A stretch of 63,096 nucleotides of DNA from Mesorhizobium sp. WSM3626. Its GTDB lineage: Bacteria; Pseudomonadota; Alphaproteobacteria; Rhizobiales; Rhizobiaceae. Of this stretch, positions 45,975 to 55,078 are shown in pieces. The stretch covers positions 229 through 63,324 of the forward strand of contig NZ_AZUY01000038.1 in the NCBI RefSeq assembly GCF_000513935.1, given 5' to 3'. Below the pieces are notes generated by a model. It had not been told where the DNA came from. It made no database searches and was given only the letters and a program-made list of their open reading frames with translations. The position numbers were made by a program, and so were the translations under genes. Numbering within the stretch: the stretch's first letter is position 1; the number at the start of each line of letters is the position of its first letter.

Positions 45975-46154
45975 TCCGGGCGGTCATTACCTACCTTCGG
46001 GCGGTTACCACCGTCCCGGGCGGTTCGGATCGATTGACTGTCCGTGCATGGTGAAGCGTCGCCGCATATTGATCCGGCCGCGCCGCAGCCCTAATTCTTG
46101 CCCGACCCCGCCGACACCGCGCCGCTTGGCGAAAATCCCCCTCAGGAGTTCTCG

Positions 46155-46859
46155 ATGGCCGATTTGTCCGCCTTTCCGATCGCAACCCGTTGGCCGGCCA
46201 AGCATCCGGACCAGATCCAGCTCTATTCGGCAACGACGCCGAACGGAGTGAAGATATCGATCGCGCTGGAGGAACTCGGCCTGCCCTATGAGCCGCATCT
46301 GATCAACATCGGCAAGAACGAGAGCTGGACGCCGGAATTCCTGTCGCTCAATCCCAACGGCAAGATTCCGGCGATCATCGATCCCAACGGCCCGGACGGC
46401 AAGCCGATCGGCCTGTTCGAATCCGGTGCGATCCTGCTCTACCTCGCTGAAAAGACCGGCCTGCTCATCCCAGCGGATGCAGCGCGGCGCTACGAGACGA
46501 TCCAATGGGTCTTCTTCCAGATGGCGGCGGTCGGGCCGATGTTCGGCCAGGTCGGTTTCTTCCACAAATTCGCCGGCCGAGAAATCGCCGACAAGCGGCC
46601 GCTGGAGCGTTACCGCGACGAATCGCGCCGCCTGCTCGGCGTTCTCGACGTCAGGCTGAAGGGCCGCAAGTGGATCATGGACAATGACTATACCATCGCC
46701 GACATCTCGCTGCTCGGCTGGGTGCGCAACCTGATCGGCTTTTACGAGGCGCGCGATCTGGTCGGCTTCGATGATTTCGCCAATCTGGCAGCGTGGCTCG
46801 AGCGCGGCCTGGCGCGGCCAGCGGTGCAGAAGGGCCTGACCATTCCGGCGCGGAGCTGA
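46155..46859 (+). CDS. Glutathione S-transferase-family protein (YghU/YfcG type)
   Basis: Glutathione-dependent enzyme of 234 residues. The start at 46155 follows AGGAG. The thioredoxin domain reads IQLYSATTPNGVKISIALEE, then LNPNGKIPAIIDPNGPDGKP and FESGAILLYLAEKTG. TPNG at the active site is typical of YghU/YfcG-type disulfide-bond reductases. The C-terminal helical domain contains WIMDNDYTIADISLLGW. It stands alone after the NodE-like gene. Confidence 0.9.
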   Translation: MADLSAFPIATRWPAKHPDQIQLYSATTPNGVKISIALEELGLPYEPHLINIGKNESWTPEFLSLNPNGKIPAIIDPNGPDGKPIGLFESGAILLYLAEKTGLLIPADAARRYETIQWVFFQMAAVGPMFGQVGFFHKFAGREIADKRPLERYRDESRRLLGVLDVRLKGRKWIMDNDYTIADISLLGWVRNLIGFYEARDLVGFDDFANLAAWLERGLARPAVQKGLTIPARS

Positions 46860-46886
46860 ACCTCGGGCCCTTGGGGAAGCGCGTCT

Positions 46887-47213
46887 CTACTTTGCTTTCG
46901 CCTTGGGTCCGCCCCTGCCAACCACGGAGGCGGCAAGAGACGCCACACCCCGGGCCGTGGCCACCACCGCTCCGGCGGCAACATTGGCTGCGGCGCGAAC
47001 CTTCGAGCCGCCGCTGGCGGCCGGCTTCTTCGGGTGGGCGGACTTGGCGGCCGCTTTCGACGCGCTACCTGGCACGACTTTTTTCGGCGGCGCCTTGCCG
47101 AAGGCCTTTGTATCCTTGGAGCGCTGGGCGACCGCCGGGCCGGCCCCGGCCGTAGATTGCGGCGCCTTCGGTTGGGCTGACTTGCCCCTGGGCTTTTTTG
47201 CCTTGGTTGCCAT
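46887..47213 (-). CDS. Ala/Lys-rich basic protein, histone-H1-like composition
   Basis: A 108-residue protein made largely of alanine, lysine, proline and serine, beginning MATKAKKPRGKSAQPKAPQS and ending GGPKAKAK. A less charged segment (AAANVAAGAVVATARGVASL) lies near the C-terminus and could be a helix. AGAGGGA lies before the ATG. Composition suggests DNA or polymer-granule binding, but no family can be named. It is convergent to the GST gene, 27 bases away. Confidence 0.6.
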   Translation of the reverse strand: MATKAKKPRGKSAQPKAPQSTAGAGPAVAQRSKDTKAFGKAPPKKVVPGSASKAAAKSAHPKKPAASGGSKVRAAANVAAGAVVATARGVASLAASVVGRGGPKAKAK

Positions 47214-47305
47214 CGGACGGAATCCCTCTTCTGGCATGATTGCCTGATCGGGATAACGTCTTGTAAGTCTTAAGGTTCCCGCCGAAAAATACTGAAAATT
47301 AAACA

Positions 47306-47323
47306 GGTTAATCGAGCTTAACC
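47306..47323 (-). terminator. Hairpin at the end of the FrcK-like gene
   Basis: GGTTAA (47306-47311) pairs exactly with TTAACC (47318-47323). On the minus strand it overlaps the TAA stop and is followed by TGTTTAATTTT, so it may be a weak terminator. Confidence 0.4.
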
Positions 47324-47938
47324 GGGTTCACCAATGACCAGGTCGGCCGCCCGGCGCCGTGCCAGCACCCGTTCGATGTTGGGCATGTCGTTGGAGGCGA
47401 TCCAGGCGCGCGCATCCGCCTCGGAACGGCCATGCTCGTGCCAGCGTTCCATCAGGCGGCGTTCGAGCTCATTGCGCGGCACGTCGACGAAGATCGAGAA
47501 ATCGAACAGCGGTGCCAGGCGCGACCACGGCTCCTCGTCGAGCAGCAGGTAATTGCCTTCGACCAGGATGAACTTGGTCTCGGCACCGACGATCGCCGCG
47601 GCGGCGCGCGACAATTCCATGCCGCGGTCGAAGACGGGAATGGCGATCTCGGCCTCGCCGGCGCGGATGCGCTTCAAAAGCGCCTCGAAGCCGTCGAAGT
47701 CGAACGTCTCGGGCGCGCCCTTTCGCGCGCGCAGGCCGCGCGCGTTGAGCACGATGTCGTCATAGTGGAAGCCGTCCATGGGCACGACTTCCACCGCGCC
47801 TTCCGGCAAAAGGTCATGCAGGCTTGCCGATAGTGTCGACTTGCCGGCGCCCGGCGGTCCGGCAATGGCGACGATGAAGCGCTTCGCCTTGCCGGCGCGC
47901 TTGAAGATGGTGGCGGCGAGGTGGGCGATTTCGGACAT
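47318..47938 (-). CDS. P-loop sugar/nucleoside kinase (uridine kinase-like, FrcK type)
   Basis: ATP-dependent kinase of 206 residues. The P-loop is AGPPGAGKSTLSA (about residue 27-39). MDGFHYDDIVLNARGLRARK is the substrate-binding region, and EGNYLLLDEEPW the second site. This is the pattern of the uridine kinase/phosphoribulokinase group and of FrcK in rhizobial fructose operons. No fructose transporter is next to it here. The start at 47938 lies close after GGAGCC. Substrate unknown. Confidence 0.82.
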   Translation of the reverse strand: MSEIAHLAATIFKRAGKAKRFIVAIAGPPGAGKSTLSASLHDLLPEGAVEVVPMDGFHYDDIVLNARGLRARKGAPETFDFDGFEALLKRIRAGEAEIAIPVFDRGMELSRAAAAIVGAETKFILVEGNYLLLDEEPWSRLAPLFDFSIFVDVPRNELERRLMERWHEHGRSEADARAWIASNDMPNIERVLARRRAADLVIGEPG

Positions 47939-48079
47939 TTTTTTGGCTCCTTCCGCAGGATTTGGACGCATCTTGTCGGCAGTCGCACGAGATTTCAAAT
48001 CGCGATTTGCACGATTTAGAGCGAACAATTGTGGAAGTCAGCGCTGGCGAGTGCGATTAATCCCTTACGGCTTTGCCCT

Positions 48080-49177
48080 TCAGCTTGCCGGTGGCAGGCC
48101 GATACGCAGGAATTCGCTGTCGAACGGGACCTCCGATGCCGCGGCGCCAGCCAGCCGCAGGCGGCCATCCGCCGTGGTGATCTCCCGCGGGGGCTCGCCG
48201 CCCGACAGCGGCAACGCACCGATGACATGGCGGAACGAGACGCCGCGGCGCTCGCCGAGCGCGAATGCCGTCGCCACGCCCTCGCGCTTCAGCCAGTTGT
48301 CGCCGAGCGAGGCGGCGTGGCCAATCGCGGTGCGCCCATCCTCGATGCCGAGCACGCCGAGATGGCGGCCGCTCCACGGCGCGTAGTCGCGCCCGCCATT
48401 GCTGAACCACAGCATGGTGACCGGCAGTTCGGCCGGGTTCTTGAGCACCAGCACCAGATCGTCTTCGGCGTGGCGCGCAAGTGCTGTCCAGCCCGGGCCG
48501 CCATGGTCGGCCTCGACCAGGGTGAGGAAGTCCTCGCGCCGATCCTCCATGCGGTAGTCCGTGAGATCGAGCGTACCGCCGCCGGCAGCAGGAAAATGGT
48601 CGAGATCGGACGACCGCGCCGGATACGCGAGCATAAAGCGGCCGCGCGCGGGGTCCGGCTCCAGCGGATCGGCTGGCGTGGCGGCAAACCGCTTCGGCGA
48701 GAAAGCCAGCCTGCCGCCGCCTTTCATCGCCGTCATCGGGTGATGGGCGACCGAGATCGCGCCGGATCCGCCGGAAAATACATGTTCCTGATAGAGGAAA
48801 GGATGGTCGTCGCGCAGCGTGAGAATCTTGTCGACGCTGGCGCCCATCACCTTGTGCCGCAGGCGGAAGATGGCGCGCCAGCCGCCAGCCGTGGCGCCGC
48901 TGTCCACCACATCCCAGGCGCTGTTGGCCGGCCAGCCATGCAGCGGCGCCTCCTCGACATCGCTGCGCGAAAACGGCGCGCAGAGAAAGTCGCCAGAGAG
49001 CCGGACGGTGCCCTGCGGCAGGTCTGGAGGCAGCGTCTCGTTTGCGTCGACCCAGGGTGCGCGGTGCAGTGGCCGCAATTGGCGCCCGCCGCTCTCGATT
49101 GTCATGTCGGCGATGTGGCCGACCGTGAGATCGAGCGAAACCGAAATGCCCCTGGCGTTGATCGTGACTGTATCCAT
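48080..49177 (-). CDS. Aldose 1-epimerase-like protein
   Basis: A 365-residue protein from the ATG at 49177. It has the all-beta galactose-mutarotase-like fold features: GHIADMTIESGGRQLRPLHR at the start, GGWRAIFRLRHKVMGASVDK, and a region with AHHPMTAM. The end carries RRGVSFRHVIGALP. It would interconvert anomers of a sugar. The catalytic His/Glu pattern of GalM is not certain, so it may be a diverged member. It lies after the FrcK-like gene in transcription order reversed (it is upstream), 141 bases away. Confidence 0.65.
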   Translation of the reverse strand: MDTVTINARGISVSLDLTVGHIADMTIESGGRQLRPLHRAPWVDANETLPPDLPQGTVRLSGDFLCAPFSRSDVEEAPLHGWPANSAWDVVDSGATAGGWRAIFRLRHKVMGASVDKILTLRDDHPFLYQEHVFSGGSGAISVAHHPMTAMKGGGRLAFSPKRFAATPADPLEPDPARGRFMLAYPARSSDLDHFPAAGGGTLDLTDYRMEDRREDFLTLVEADHGGPGWTALARHAEDDLVLVLKNPAELPVTMLWFSNGGRDYAPWSGRHLGVLGIEDGRTAIGHAASLGDNWLKREGVATAFALGERRGVSFRHVIGALPLSGGEPPREITTADGRLRLAGAAASEVPFDSEFLRIGLPPAS

Positions 49178-49298
49178 GGCGTTCTCACCCGAATCTGACG
49201 GTGCCAACAAGAACCCGTTCGGCGCACCGCGCAAGCGCGCGGGCGCGCATTTTGCATCAGATTTGCGTCCACCTTCCTACACGCCGAAGGTGCCAGCC

Positions 49299-51110
49299 CT
49301 ATTGCCGCTTGTAGTCCCGTACCGGCGATTTTGTCCCGTCGGTATAGGTCACCTGCACCGACATCGACTTCACGCTGTCGGCGACCTTGAAATAGGGCCG
49401 GAAATCACTGGGGACGGCGTAGGGATCCTTGGCATTGCAAGGCGGCATGGGAAGCGCCTTGTCGAGCGTGGCGCCGTTCAGGCTGTAATGCACCTCCTTG
49501 ATGGCGCAGCGGTAGGACAGCATCTGCGTGAAATAGACCAGCCCATGATTGCCGCTGGCGTCGAAGGCGATCCACGACGTCCAGAACTGGTCGAGGATCT
49601 GCTTGTTGCCCTGTTGCAGGGCGGCATCCGGATCGAAGCGGATGTCGAACGGGCCGGTCTCGCGGCCCCTGATGTCGAGATATTTGATCCCGATCGTGGT
49701 TGCCGCCGTGCTGTCGGGCAATTCAAAACTCGGATTGGGCATCGGCTTGCCGGTGCGTTGGTCGTTGAGCGCCAGCAGGCCGGTGTCGGTGAAGGGGCCG
49801 GTGCCGCCAAGACGCCAGGATATCGCGGTCGCCGGCTCGGGCAGCGAAATCGTCATCGACCAGCCCTGGTTGGAGCGCATCGGCGTCAGCGAAGGCGCGA
49901 AGCGGGCGGGGTCGAGCACGTCGCCAAGGGCCGCCAGCCGGCTGCGGCCGCGCTCCAGCCAGTCGGCAAGCTGGGTCTGGTCGACGAAATATTTGAGCAG
50001 CCCACCTTCTTTTTCGTAGGAGACGAATTTGATCAGCGCCTGGGCTTCGCTGCGCTTGTCGGCCAGCGTCTGGCTGCCCAGCCGATCTTCCGAAAACTCC
50101 TGCGCCTGGAGGTAATAGGCCGGCGCGAAGTCCGGATTGGCCGATATGAAGGCGCTGAGCTTATCGGGCCGCTGCGCATCGTCGAACTGCATGATGTGCA
50201 CCAGCTTGATCGACAGCGCCTTGCCCTTGTCGGCCAGTTGGCCGAACACTTCGCGGGCGCCGGCCTTGCCGTCCTGGACCCTGAGCAGCGTGGCAAAGCG
50301 CGCGTAGGGATCGATGGCATCGACATCGAAGCCGGCAAAAGCGAGGTAGGAGCGCCGCGCGTTGAGCATGTCGCCCGACAGCTCATAGACACGGGCATTG
50401 TGGTAGAACTCGTCCGGCCGCTTCGGCTCGGCGATGGCGCCGCCTTGCGCGGCCAGGGTGGCAAACCCCTTTGCGATCGTGTCGATCGAGGCGGCGATCT
50501 GCTCGGTCGTCGCCAGCAGCTTTTCGGCCTGGGCCACTTGCTGTTTTTGGCCGGCTGCGAGCGTTTCCGTGGTCTGCTTGACCGCTTCAACGGTCTGCTG
50601 CGTCTCGACCCCTTGCGCGGTCTGCTGCTGCTGGGCGGACGCGATCTGATCGAATTTCCGGGCAACCGTGTCGGTCGATTTCTTGACCTCTTCGACGGTC
50701 TTCTGCGTTTGCGTGACCGTCTGCTCGATCTTCGCCACCTTTTCGGCGACGATGCCCATCGACTGCTGCAGTTGCGCGATCGCCGGCACCAGGCCGGCGA
50801 TGATGCCGTTCTGCGAATTGGTCTCCTTCTGCACGGCGTAGATGCCGCCGGCAACCGCCGCCGCACTTGTGGCGAACACCAGCGCCGGCAGAGCCTTGGC
50901 CGCCAGCACGAGCCTGAGCACGATGGCAATGGCGATGATGACGGCCGCGATCGAGGCAACCAGCGCGATATAAGCGGCGAACGGCGCCAGCGGATTGAGG
51001 ATGTCGGAAACGGCGCCGCCGATGAAAGCGATGCTGCCGGCCCATTTGCCGGTGCGGCTGAGCGATGCCCTGATCAATGACGGCGCGGCGCCAGCCCCAA
51101 TGTCAGCCAT
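49299..51110 (-). CDS. Large membrane-anchored coiled-coil protein of unknown function
   Basis: A 603-residue protein from MADIGAGAAPSLIRASLSRT. Residues about 22-95 hold two or three hydrophobic helices. Residues about 105-215 are a long Gln/Thr/Val/Lys-rich coiled coil with repeated TQTQKTVEEVKKSTDTVA- and VETQQTVEAVKQTTETLA-like heptads. The C-terminal 370 residues look globular, with a helical repeat-like part (DEFYHNARVYELSGDMLNAR) that resembles TPR spacing and a beta-rich end. No enzyme motif. It is divergent from the carboxypeptidase gene, so envelope biology is likely, but function is unknown. Confidence 0.65.
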   Translation of the reverse strand: MADIGAGAAPSLIRASLSRTGKWAGSIAFIGGAVSDILNPLAPFAAYIALVASIAAVIIAIAIVLRLVLAAKALPALVFATSAAAVAGGIYAVQKETNSQNGIIAGLVPAIAQLQQSMGIVAEKVAKIEQTVTQTQKTVEEVKKSTDTVARKFDQIASAQQQQTAQGVETQQTVEAVKQTTETLAAGQKQQVAQAEKLLATTEQIAASIDTIAKGFATLAAQGGAIAEPKRPDEFYHNARVYELSGDMLNARRSYLAFAGFDVDAIDPYARFATLLRVQDGKAGAREVFGQLADKGKALSIKLVHIMQFDDAQRPDKLSAFISANPDFAPAYYLQAQEFSEDRLGSQTLADKRSEAQALIKFVSYEKEGGLLKYFVDQTQLADWLERGRSRLAALGDVLDPARFAPSLTPMRSNQGWSMTISLPEPATAISWRLGGTGPFTDTGLLALNDQRTGKPMPNPSFELPDSTAATTIGIKYLDIRGRETGPFDIRFDPDAALQQGNKQILDQFWTSWIAFDASGNHGLVYFTQMLSYRCAIKEVHYSLNGATLDKALPMPPCNAKDPYAVPSDFRPYFKVADSVKSMSVQVTYTDGTKSPVRDYKRQ

Positions 51111-51377
51111 TTTGCAAGCCCCCAAGCCCCAGATGCCACGCTCCTTCCCACGGGAAACGCGGCTTTGGCAAGGAAAGACAGAAAACGGGGCGATTTCGGG
51201 GCGAATGAGCGGCCTTTGAAGCTTGGTTTCCTCCCGCCTTTGGCAGGGGCGAGGAAACATGCCCCGCCGGCACTCGACATTACCAGGGCTAACCGCCATT
51301 AACCAAATGGACGCATCCGCCGCGTTACGTTAGCTTCGCCTTATCTCAGCAACAGCATCGCCAGAACAGTTCAGCCC

Positions 51378-52271
51378 TTGTCCTTCCCGCGTCTCTTTCC
51401 GCTCCTCCAGAAAATCCTGGCTGTCCTCACCCTGGCGGCCATGGCTGCCGGCTGCTCGACCATAACCCCGCCGGACTCCGTGCTGGCCGTGCCGGCGCCG
51501 CCGCAGAAATACGCGGCCATCGTCGTCGATGGACGGAGCGGCAAGCAGCTGTTCGAGGTTAACTCGACGGCGCAGCGCTATCCGGCCTCGCTGACCAAGA
51601 TGATGACGCTCTATCTGCTGTTCGAGGCGATGGAAACCGGCCGCGTCACCAAGGAGACGCAGATCCCGGTTTCCGACCACGCAGCCTCGCAGCCGCCGAC
51701 CAAGATGCGTTTCCGGCGCGGCGAGACGATCGATGTCGATTCCGCCATCCGCGCCATCGTCGTCAAATCCGCCAATGACGTGGCGGTGGCGGTGGGCGAA
51801 TATCTTGGCGGCTCGGAAGACCAGTTCGCCGCCATGATGACATCCAAGGCGCGCCAGCTCGGCATGAGCAGCACCACCTTCCGCAATGCGTCGGGCCTGC
51901 CCGACGACGGCCAGATGACGACCGCGCACGACATGGCGGTGCTCGGCATGTCGTTGCAGCGGCGCTTCCCGCAGCATTTCCACTATTTCTCCGAAAGCGA
52001 CTTCATGTTCCGCGGCAGGCTGGTGCGCGGCCACAACGACATGCTCGGCCGCGTGCGCGGCGTCAACGGCATCAAGACCGGCTACATCAGGGCTTCCGGC
52101 TTCAACATCGTCACCTCCTACGATGCCGACGGCCGCCAGCTGATCGTGGTGGTGATGGGCGCCGACAGCGCCCGCCAGCGCAACGACCATGTCGAAGCGC
52201 TGATCCAGCGCAGCCTGTCGCCCACCATGGCCGACACCAAGACCAGGCTGATGTTCGCCGAACAGCAGTGA
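51378..52271 (+). CDS. D-alanyl-D-alanine carboxypeptidase (PBP5-like, family S11)
   Basis: Trims D-Ala from peptidoglycan stem peptides in the periplasm. The 297 residues carry the active-site set ASLTKM (SxxK), KSAND (SxN) and IKTGY (KTG). The N-terminus is LAAMAAGCS, a lipobox, so it may be a lipoprotein. No ATG fits; the start appears to be TTG at 51378 or another rare codon close by. It is divergent from the coiled-coil gene with 267 bases between. There is no C-terminal amphipathic anchor, in keeping with lipid anchoring. Confidence 0.87.
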   Translation: MSFPRLFPLLQKILAVLTLAAMAAGCSTITPPDSVLAVPAPPQKYAAIVVDGRSGKQLFEVNSTAQRYPASLTKMMTLYLLFEAMETGRVTKETQIPVSDHAASQPPTKMRFRRGETIDVDSAIRAIVVKSANDVAVAVGEYLGGSEDQFAAMMTSKARQLGMSSTTFRNASGLPDDGQMTTAHDMAVLGMSLQRRFPQHFHYFSESDFMFRGRLVRGHNDMLGRVRGVNGIKTGYIRASGFNIVTSYDADGRQLIVVVMGADSARQRNDHVEALIQRSLSPTMADTKTRLMFAEQQ

Positions 52272-52441
52272 GGTGAGGGGCCTCCCCATCTCTTCGTCAT
52301 CCAAAAGACCCGCAGCCGGCTATCGTCTTGCGACTGTCACGCAATCGTGCGGAAGACGTGGCATAGGCTGAGAAATCCGACAGTGGATATGCCCCGCCGC
52401 CATGGCGTATTCTAAACCAAGCACGACAGCAGGAGCCCATC

Positions 52442-53365
52442 ATGAGCACCGTTCCCAAGGCATCCGAGCAGAAGTCGGCCGACAATGAGAACGACAGCGG
52501 CGGCGAGTATTTCGAGTCGCCGACCACGCAGGAGGATTTGCACGAGGTTTCCGACGAGCATTTCGACACGCCAGAAGTGCCGGACTCCGAACCATCAGGC
52601 CCCGGCGCATCGCGGCTGAAGCCGAAGAAAAAGCCGTCGGCGATCTCAGGCCGCAAGTTCCGCAAGCGCGACCTTGTGCGCATCGACACGCTGCGCCCGA
52701 GCCTCGCCGACCGCATCCATGCAGACCACCCGGACCTACCCAAGGGCGCGCGCATCAGCCGCGAGGAGCTCGGCCGATATCGCATGCGCTACATGGAGGA
52801 GCTGCTGCAGCAGGAGCACGGCGAATTCTCCGAGCTCGACCGCCAGGTGGTGGAATCGATCGCCCGGCAAGACACGATTTCGGAAAACAGTGAAGAAGAA
52901 TTCGAGGAGCACCGGACGTTCGCCGACCGCGTGTCCGACGGCATGGCCGCCTTTGGCGGCAGCTGGTGGTTCCTGATCTCGTTCGGCAGCGTGCTTCTGG
53001 TGTGGATCGGCATCAACCTGTTCGAGGGCACGACCGGCGCCTTCGATCCCTACCCCTTCATCCTGCTCAACCTCCTGCTCTCCTGCATCGCCGCCATCCA
53101 GGCGCCGATCATCATGATGAGCCAGAAGCGCCAGGAGGTGAAAGACCGCCTGCGCTCCTTCAACGACTACCGCGTCAACCTCAAGGCCGAGCTCGAAGTG
53201 CGCCACCTGCACGAAAAACTCGACTACCTCATCTCGCGCCAATGGACGCGGCTGGCCGAGATGCAGCAGATGCAGCTCGATGCGATGCATGAGCTGGCGA
53301 GTGCGAAGAAGGCAAAGCGGGCGACGCGCGCACGGCGGCCGGTGAAGAGCCCGGCGGGAGCGTGA
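52442..53365 (+). CDS. DUF1003-family membrane protein
   Basis: A 307-residue protein. The first 90 residues are acidic and low complexity. LADRIHADHPDLPKGARISR and the following RYMEELLQQE lead into the DUF1003 domain. Two helices lie in WWFLISFGSVLLVWIGINLF and PFILLNLLLSCIAAIQAPII. The C-terminus has a charged coiled coil. AGCAGGAGCCC lies before the ATG. Function of the family is not firmly known; it is sometimes linked to membrane stress or cyclic-nucleotide signals. Confidence 0.87.
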   Translation: MSTVPKASEQKSADNENDSGGEYFESPTTQEDLHEVSDEHFDTPEVPDSEPSGPGASRLKPKKKPSAISGRKFRKRDLVRIDTLRPSLADRIHADHPDLPKGARISREELGRYRMRYMEELLQQEHGEFSELDRQVVESIARQDTISENSEEEFEEHRTFADRVSDGMAAFGGSWWFLISFGSVLLVWIGINLFEGTTGAFDPYPFILLNLLLSCIAAIQAPIIMMSQKRQEVKDRLRSFNDYRVNLKAELEVRHLHEKLDYLISRQWTRLAEMQQMQLDAMHELASAKKAKRATRARRPVKSPAGA

Positions 53366-53409
53366 GGGTGGTGGCGCGCAGCGCACTTCTCCTGGAATTG
53401 CCTTAGTAC

Positions 53410-54183
53410 TCAATCGAGCTCGATCCAAGCTGGCGCATGATCGCTTGGCTTCTCCCACCCGCGCAACTCGACGTCCACACCGGCATTGCGGAGTTTGTCC
53501 GAAAGGGAAGGGCTCACGAGCAGATGGTCCATTCGGAGGCCGGAGCTTCGATCGTAGCCGCCCCGGTATGAGAAGTTCCAGTAGGTGTAGATGCCCTTCT
53601 CGGGATGGATGCGCCGGACGGCATCGATCCAACCATTCCCGAGCATTTCGGCGTAGGCTTGCCGGCTCTCCGGAAAGTACACGGCGTCCCCTAGCCATCG
53701 TTGGGGCACGACGGCGTCGATTGCGGTTGGAACGACGTTGTAGTCGCCGCAGAGAATGCTAGCGCCGTCTGTGACCAGCAGCCGGCCGTAGCTAATCAGG
53801 CGATCGAACCAGCGGAGCTTGTAGTCGAATTTTGGACCTGGCGCCGGGTTGCCGTTGGGCAGGTAGAGACAACCCACGACAAGCCCATTCACCTCGGCCT
53901 CGATGTAGCGGCTGTGCGTGTCGTCTGGATCCCCGGGCAGCCCGCGCCGACGTTCCAGTGGTTCTGCCCCCCGAGCGAGAATAGCTACCCCGTTGTAAGA
54001 TTTCTGGCCGTGCCAGATTGCGCCGTAACCGACGCCCCTGATCGCGTCGGCAGGGAACTTGTCGTCGGATGTCTTGAGCTCTTGAAGGCAGACAATGTCG
54101 TACGCGGTTTCACCCAGCCATTTGAGCAGCACGGGCAGGCGGCCGTTGACGCCGTTCACATTGAAGGTTGCGATGCGGGTCAT
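53410..54183 (-). CDS. xth: Exodeoxyribonuclease III
   Basis: DNA-repair nuclease with AP-endonuclease activity, 257 residues. Motifs are IATFNVNGVNGRLP, the metal glutamate in CLQELKTSDDKFP, CGDYNVVP and RMDHLLVSPSL, ending in the catalytic SDHAPAWIEL. Length and order match XthA. GGAAAG lies before the ATG. It is convergent to the DUF1003 gene. Rhizobia often have more than one copy of this family; which one this is cannot be told. Confidence 0.9.
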   Translation of the reverse strand: MTRIATFNVNGVNGRLPVLLKWLGETAYDIVCLQELKTSDDKFPADAIRGVGYGAIWHGQKSYNGVAILARGAEPLERRRGLPGDPDDTHSRYIEAEVNGLVVGCLYLPNGNPAPGPKFDYKLRWFDRLISYGRLLVTDGASILCGDYNVVPTAIDAVVPQRWLGDAVYFPESRQAYAEMLGNGWIDAVRRIHPEKGIYTYWNFSYRGGYDRSSGLRMDHLLVSPSLSDKLRNAGVDVELRGWEKPSDHAPAWIELD

Positions 54184-54305
54184 TTGAACTTTCCGTAGGC
54201 TAGGCCGCGCCTCTCAACGCCGGGCGGGTCACTACGATCCCGGTCTAAGTGCAAAATCGGGAGGTTCAACGGAACCGGATGCAGTTGTTTCTTGGCGTCT
54301 GACGA

Positions 54306-54331
54306 TCCAATGCCTCAGTCCAATGCCTCAG
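54306..54331. repeat. Two tandem 13-bp repeats
   Basis: TCCAATGCCTCAG occurs twice head to tail (54306-54318, 54319-54331) in the 299-base gap between exonuclease III and the small secreted genes. Nothing else convincing is seen in that gap, apart from a possible 51-codon minus-strand frame (54315-54470) that lacks a ribosome site. Confidence 0.6.
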
Positions 54332-54482
54332 TCAAATCGACCCAAGCTGGCGCCGTGAGCAACTCGCAAAGGGCGTCCACCGAAGCAGCCGGGGAGCCAA
54401 TGGGCAGCTCCGCGTCGGCCACCATGGAAAAGGCCGCCCCAACCGAATGCAAATGGAACAGCCTTCTCATGGCATGGCGGTG

Positions 54483-54746
54483 TTAATAGGCTTTTTTGGA
54501 CGCCGCGGTCTTCGCGGTGTGCTTCTTGTGCTTTACCGGGCACTTGTGCTTCTTGGTCGGCTTGCAAGCCTTCCTGGCCACAACGCTGTTCTGGTGCGGC
54601 TTCGCAGCCGTTGCCGTCTTGGTCATCGTGGTCGTTGCGGTCGCAGCTGGAGCGGTCGTCTTGGTGGCGGCGGCGGTGCCGGGAACCGGCATCGACAAAG
54701 CCAGGGCAACGGCGAGACCGAGGGCGGAGAGAAGGGACTTTTTCAT
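54483..54746 (-). CDS. Small secreted basic Thr/Lys/His-rich protein
   Basis: An 87-residue protein with signal peptide MKKSLLSALGLAVALALSMP. The mature part is Thr/Ala-rich and then very basic, with KPTKKHKCPVKHKKHTAKTA at the end and two cysteines. AAGGAGAAAAAACC lies before the ATG, a strong site. Its start overlaps the upstream gene's stop by ATGA, so the two are cotranslated. It may bind nucleic acid, polyphosphate or metal outside the inner membrane; unknown. Confidence 0.72.
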   Translation of the reverse strand: MKKSLLSALGLAVALALSMPVPGTAAATKTTAPAATATTTMTKTATAAKPHQNSVVARKACKPTKKHKCPVKHKKHTAKTAASKKAY

Positions 54747-55078
54747 GGTTTTTTCTCCTTGCTATGCAGGTCGGTTTTCACTGCATCGGGATCGATCGGC
54801 GTCACGCCAAGCAGCTTCACGGCGTTTGCGAGCATTCGGATTCCCTGTGCCTGCTTCTTGTTGGCGCAGAACCGGTTTCCCTTTCTTTGCAGTGCCTTCG
54901 CCGCGGTGACCTGCCTTGACGCGGCATGGGTTTCGAGAGCTTCGTCAACTTGGCGGCTGAGATTGGTGCAGCGCTCGGTTCGGGTCGCCGCAACCTTTGC
55001 CTCGCCAGCTTCGACCGGACCGGTGGCGAGCGAAATGCCGAGCAACGCACTCATCAAGCTGATCGAGAACCTTTGCAT
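54743..55078 (-). CDS. Small secreted protein of unknown function
   Basis: A 111-residue protein with signal peptide ending ATGPVEAGEA. The mature part is helical and has cysteines in TERCTNLSRQ and NRFCANKKQ that may form a disulfide. The start at 55078 was chosen as the ATG that opens the signal; the ribosome site is not clear. It is coupled to the basic protein by ATGA. No family is recognised. Confidence 0.65.
   Translation of the reverse strand: MQRFSISLMSALLGISLATGPVEAGEAKVAATRTERCTNLSRQVDEALETHAASRQVTAAKALQRKGNRFCANKKQAQGIRMLANAVKLLGVTPIDPDAVKTDLHSKEKKP

Noticed and set aside
54315..54470. A 51-codon minus-strand frame (MRRLFHLHSVGAAFSMVADA...) directly downstream of the basic secreted-protein gene
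   Set aside because: Its composition is protein-like, but there is no ribosome-binding site, it ends inside the 13-bp tandem repeat, and I know no homologue.
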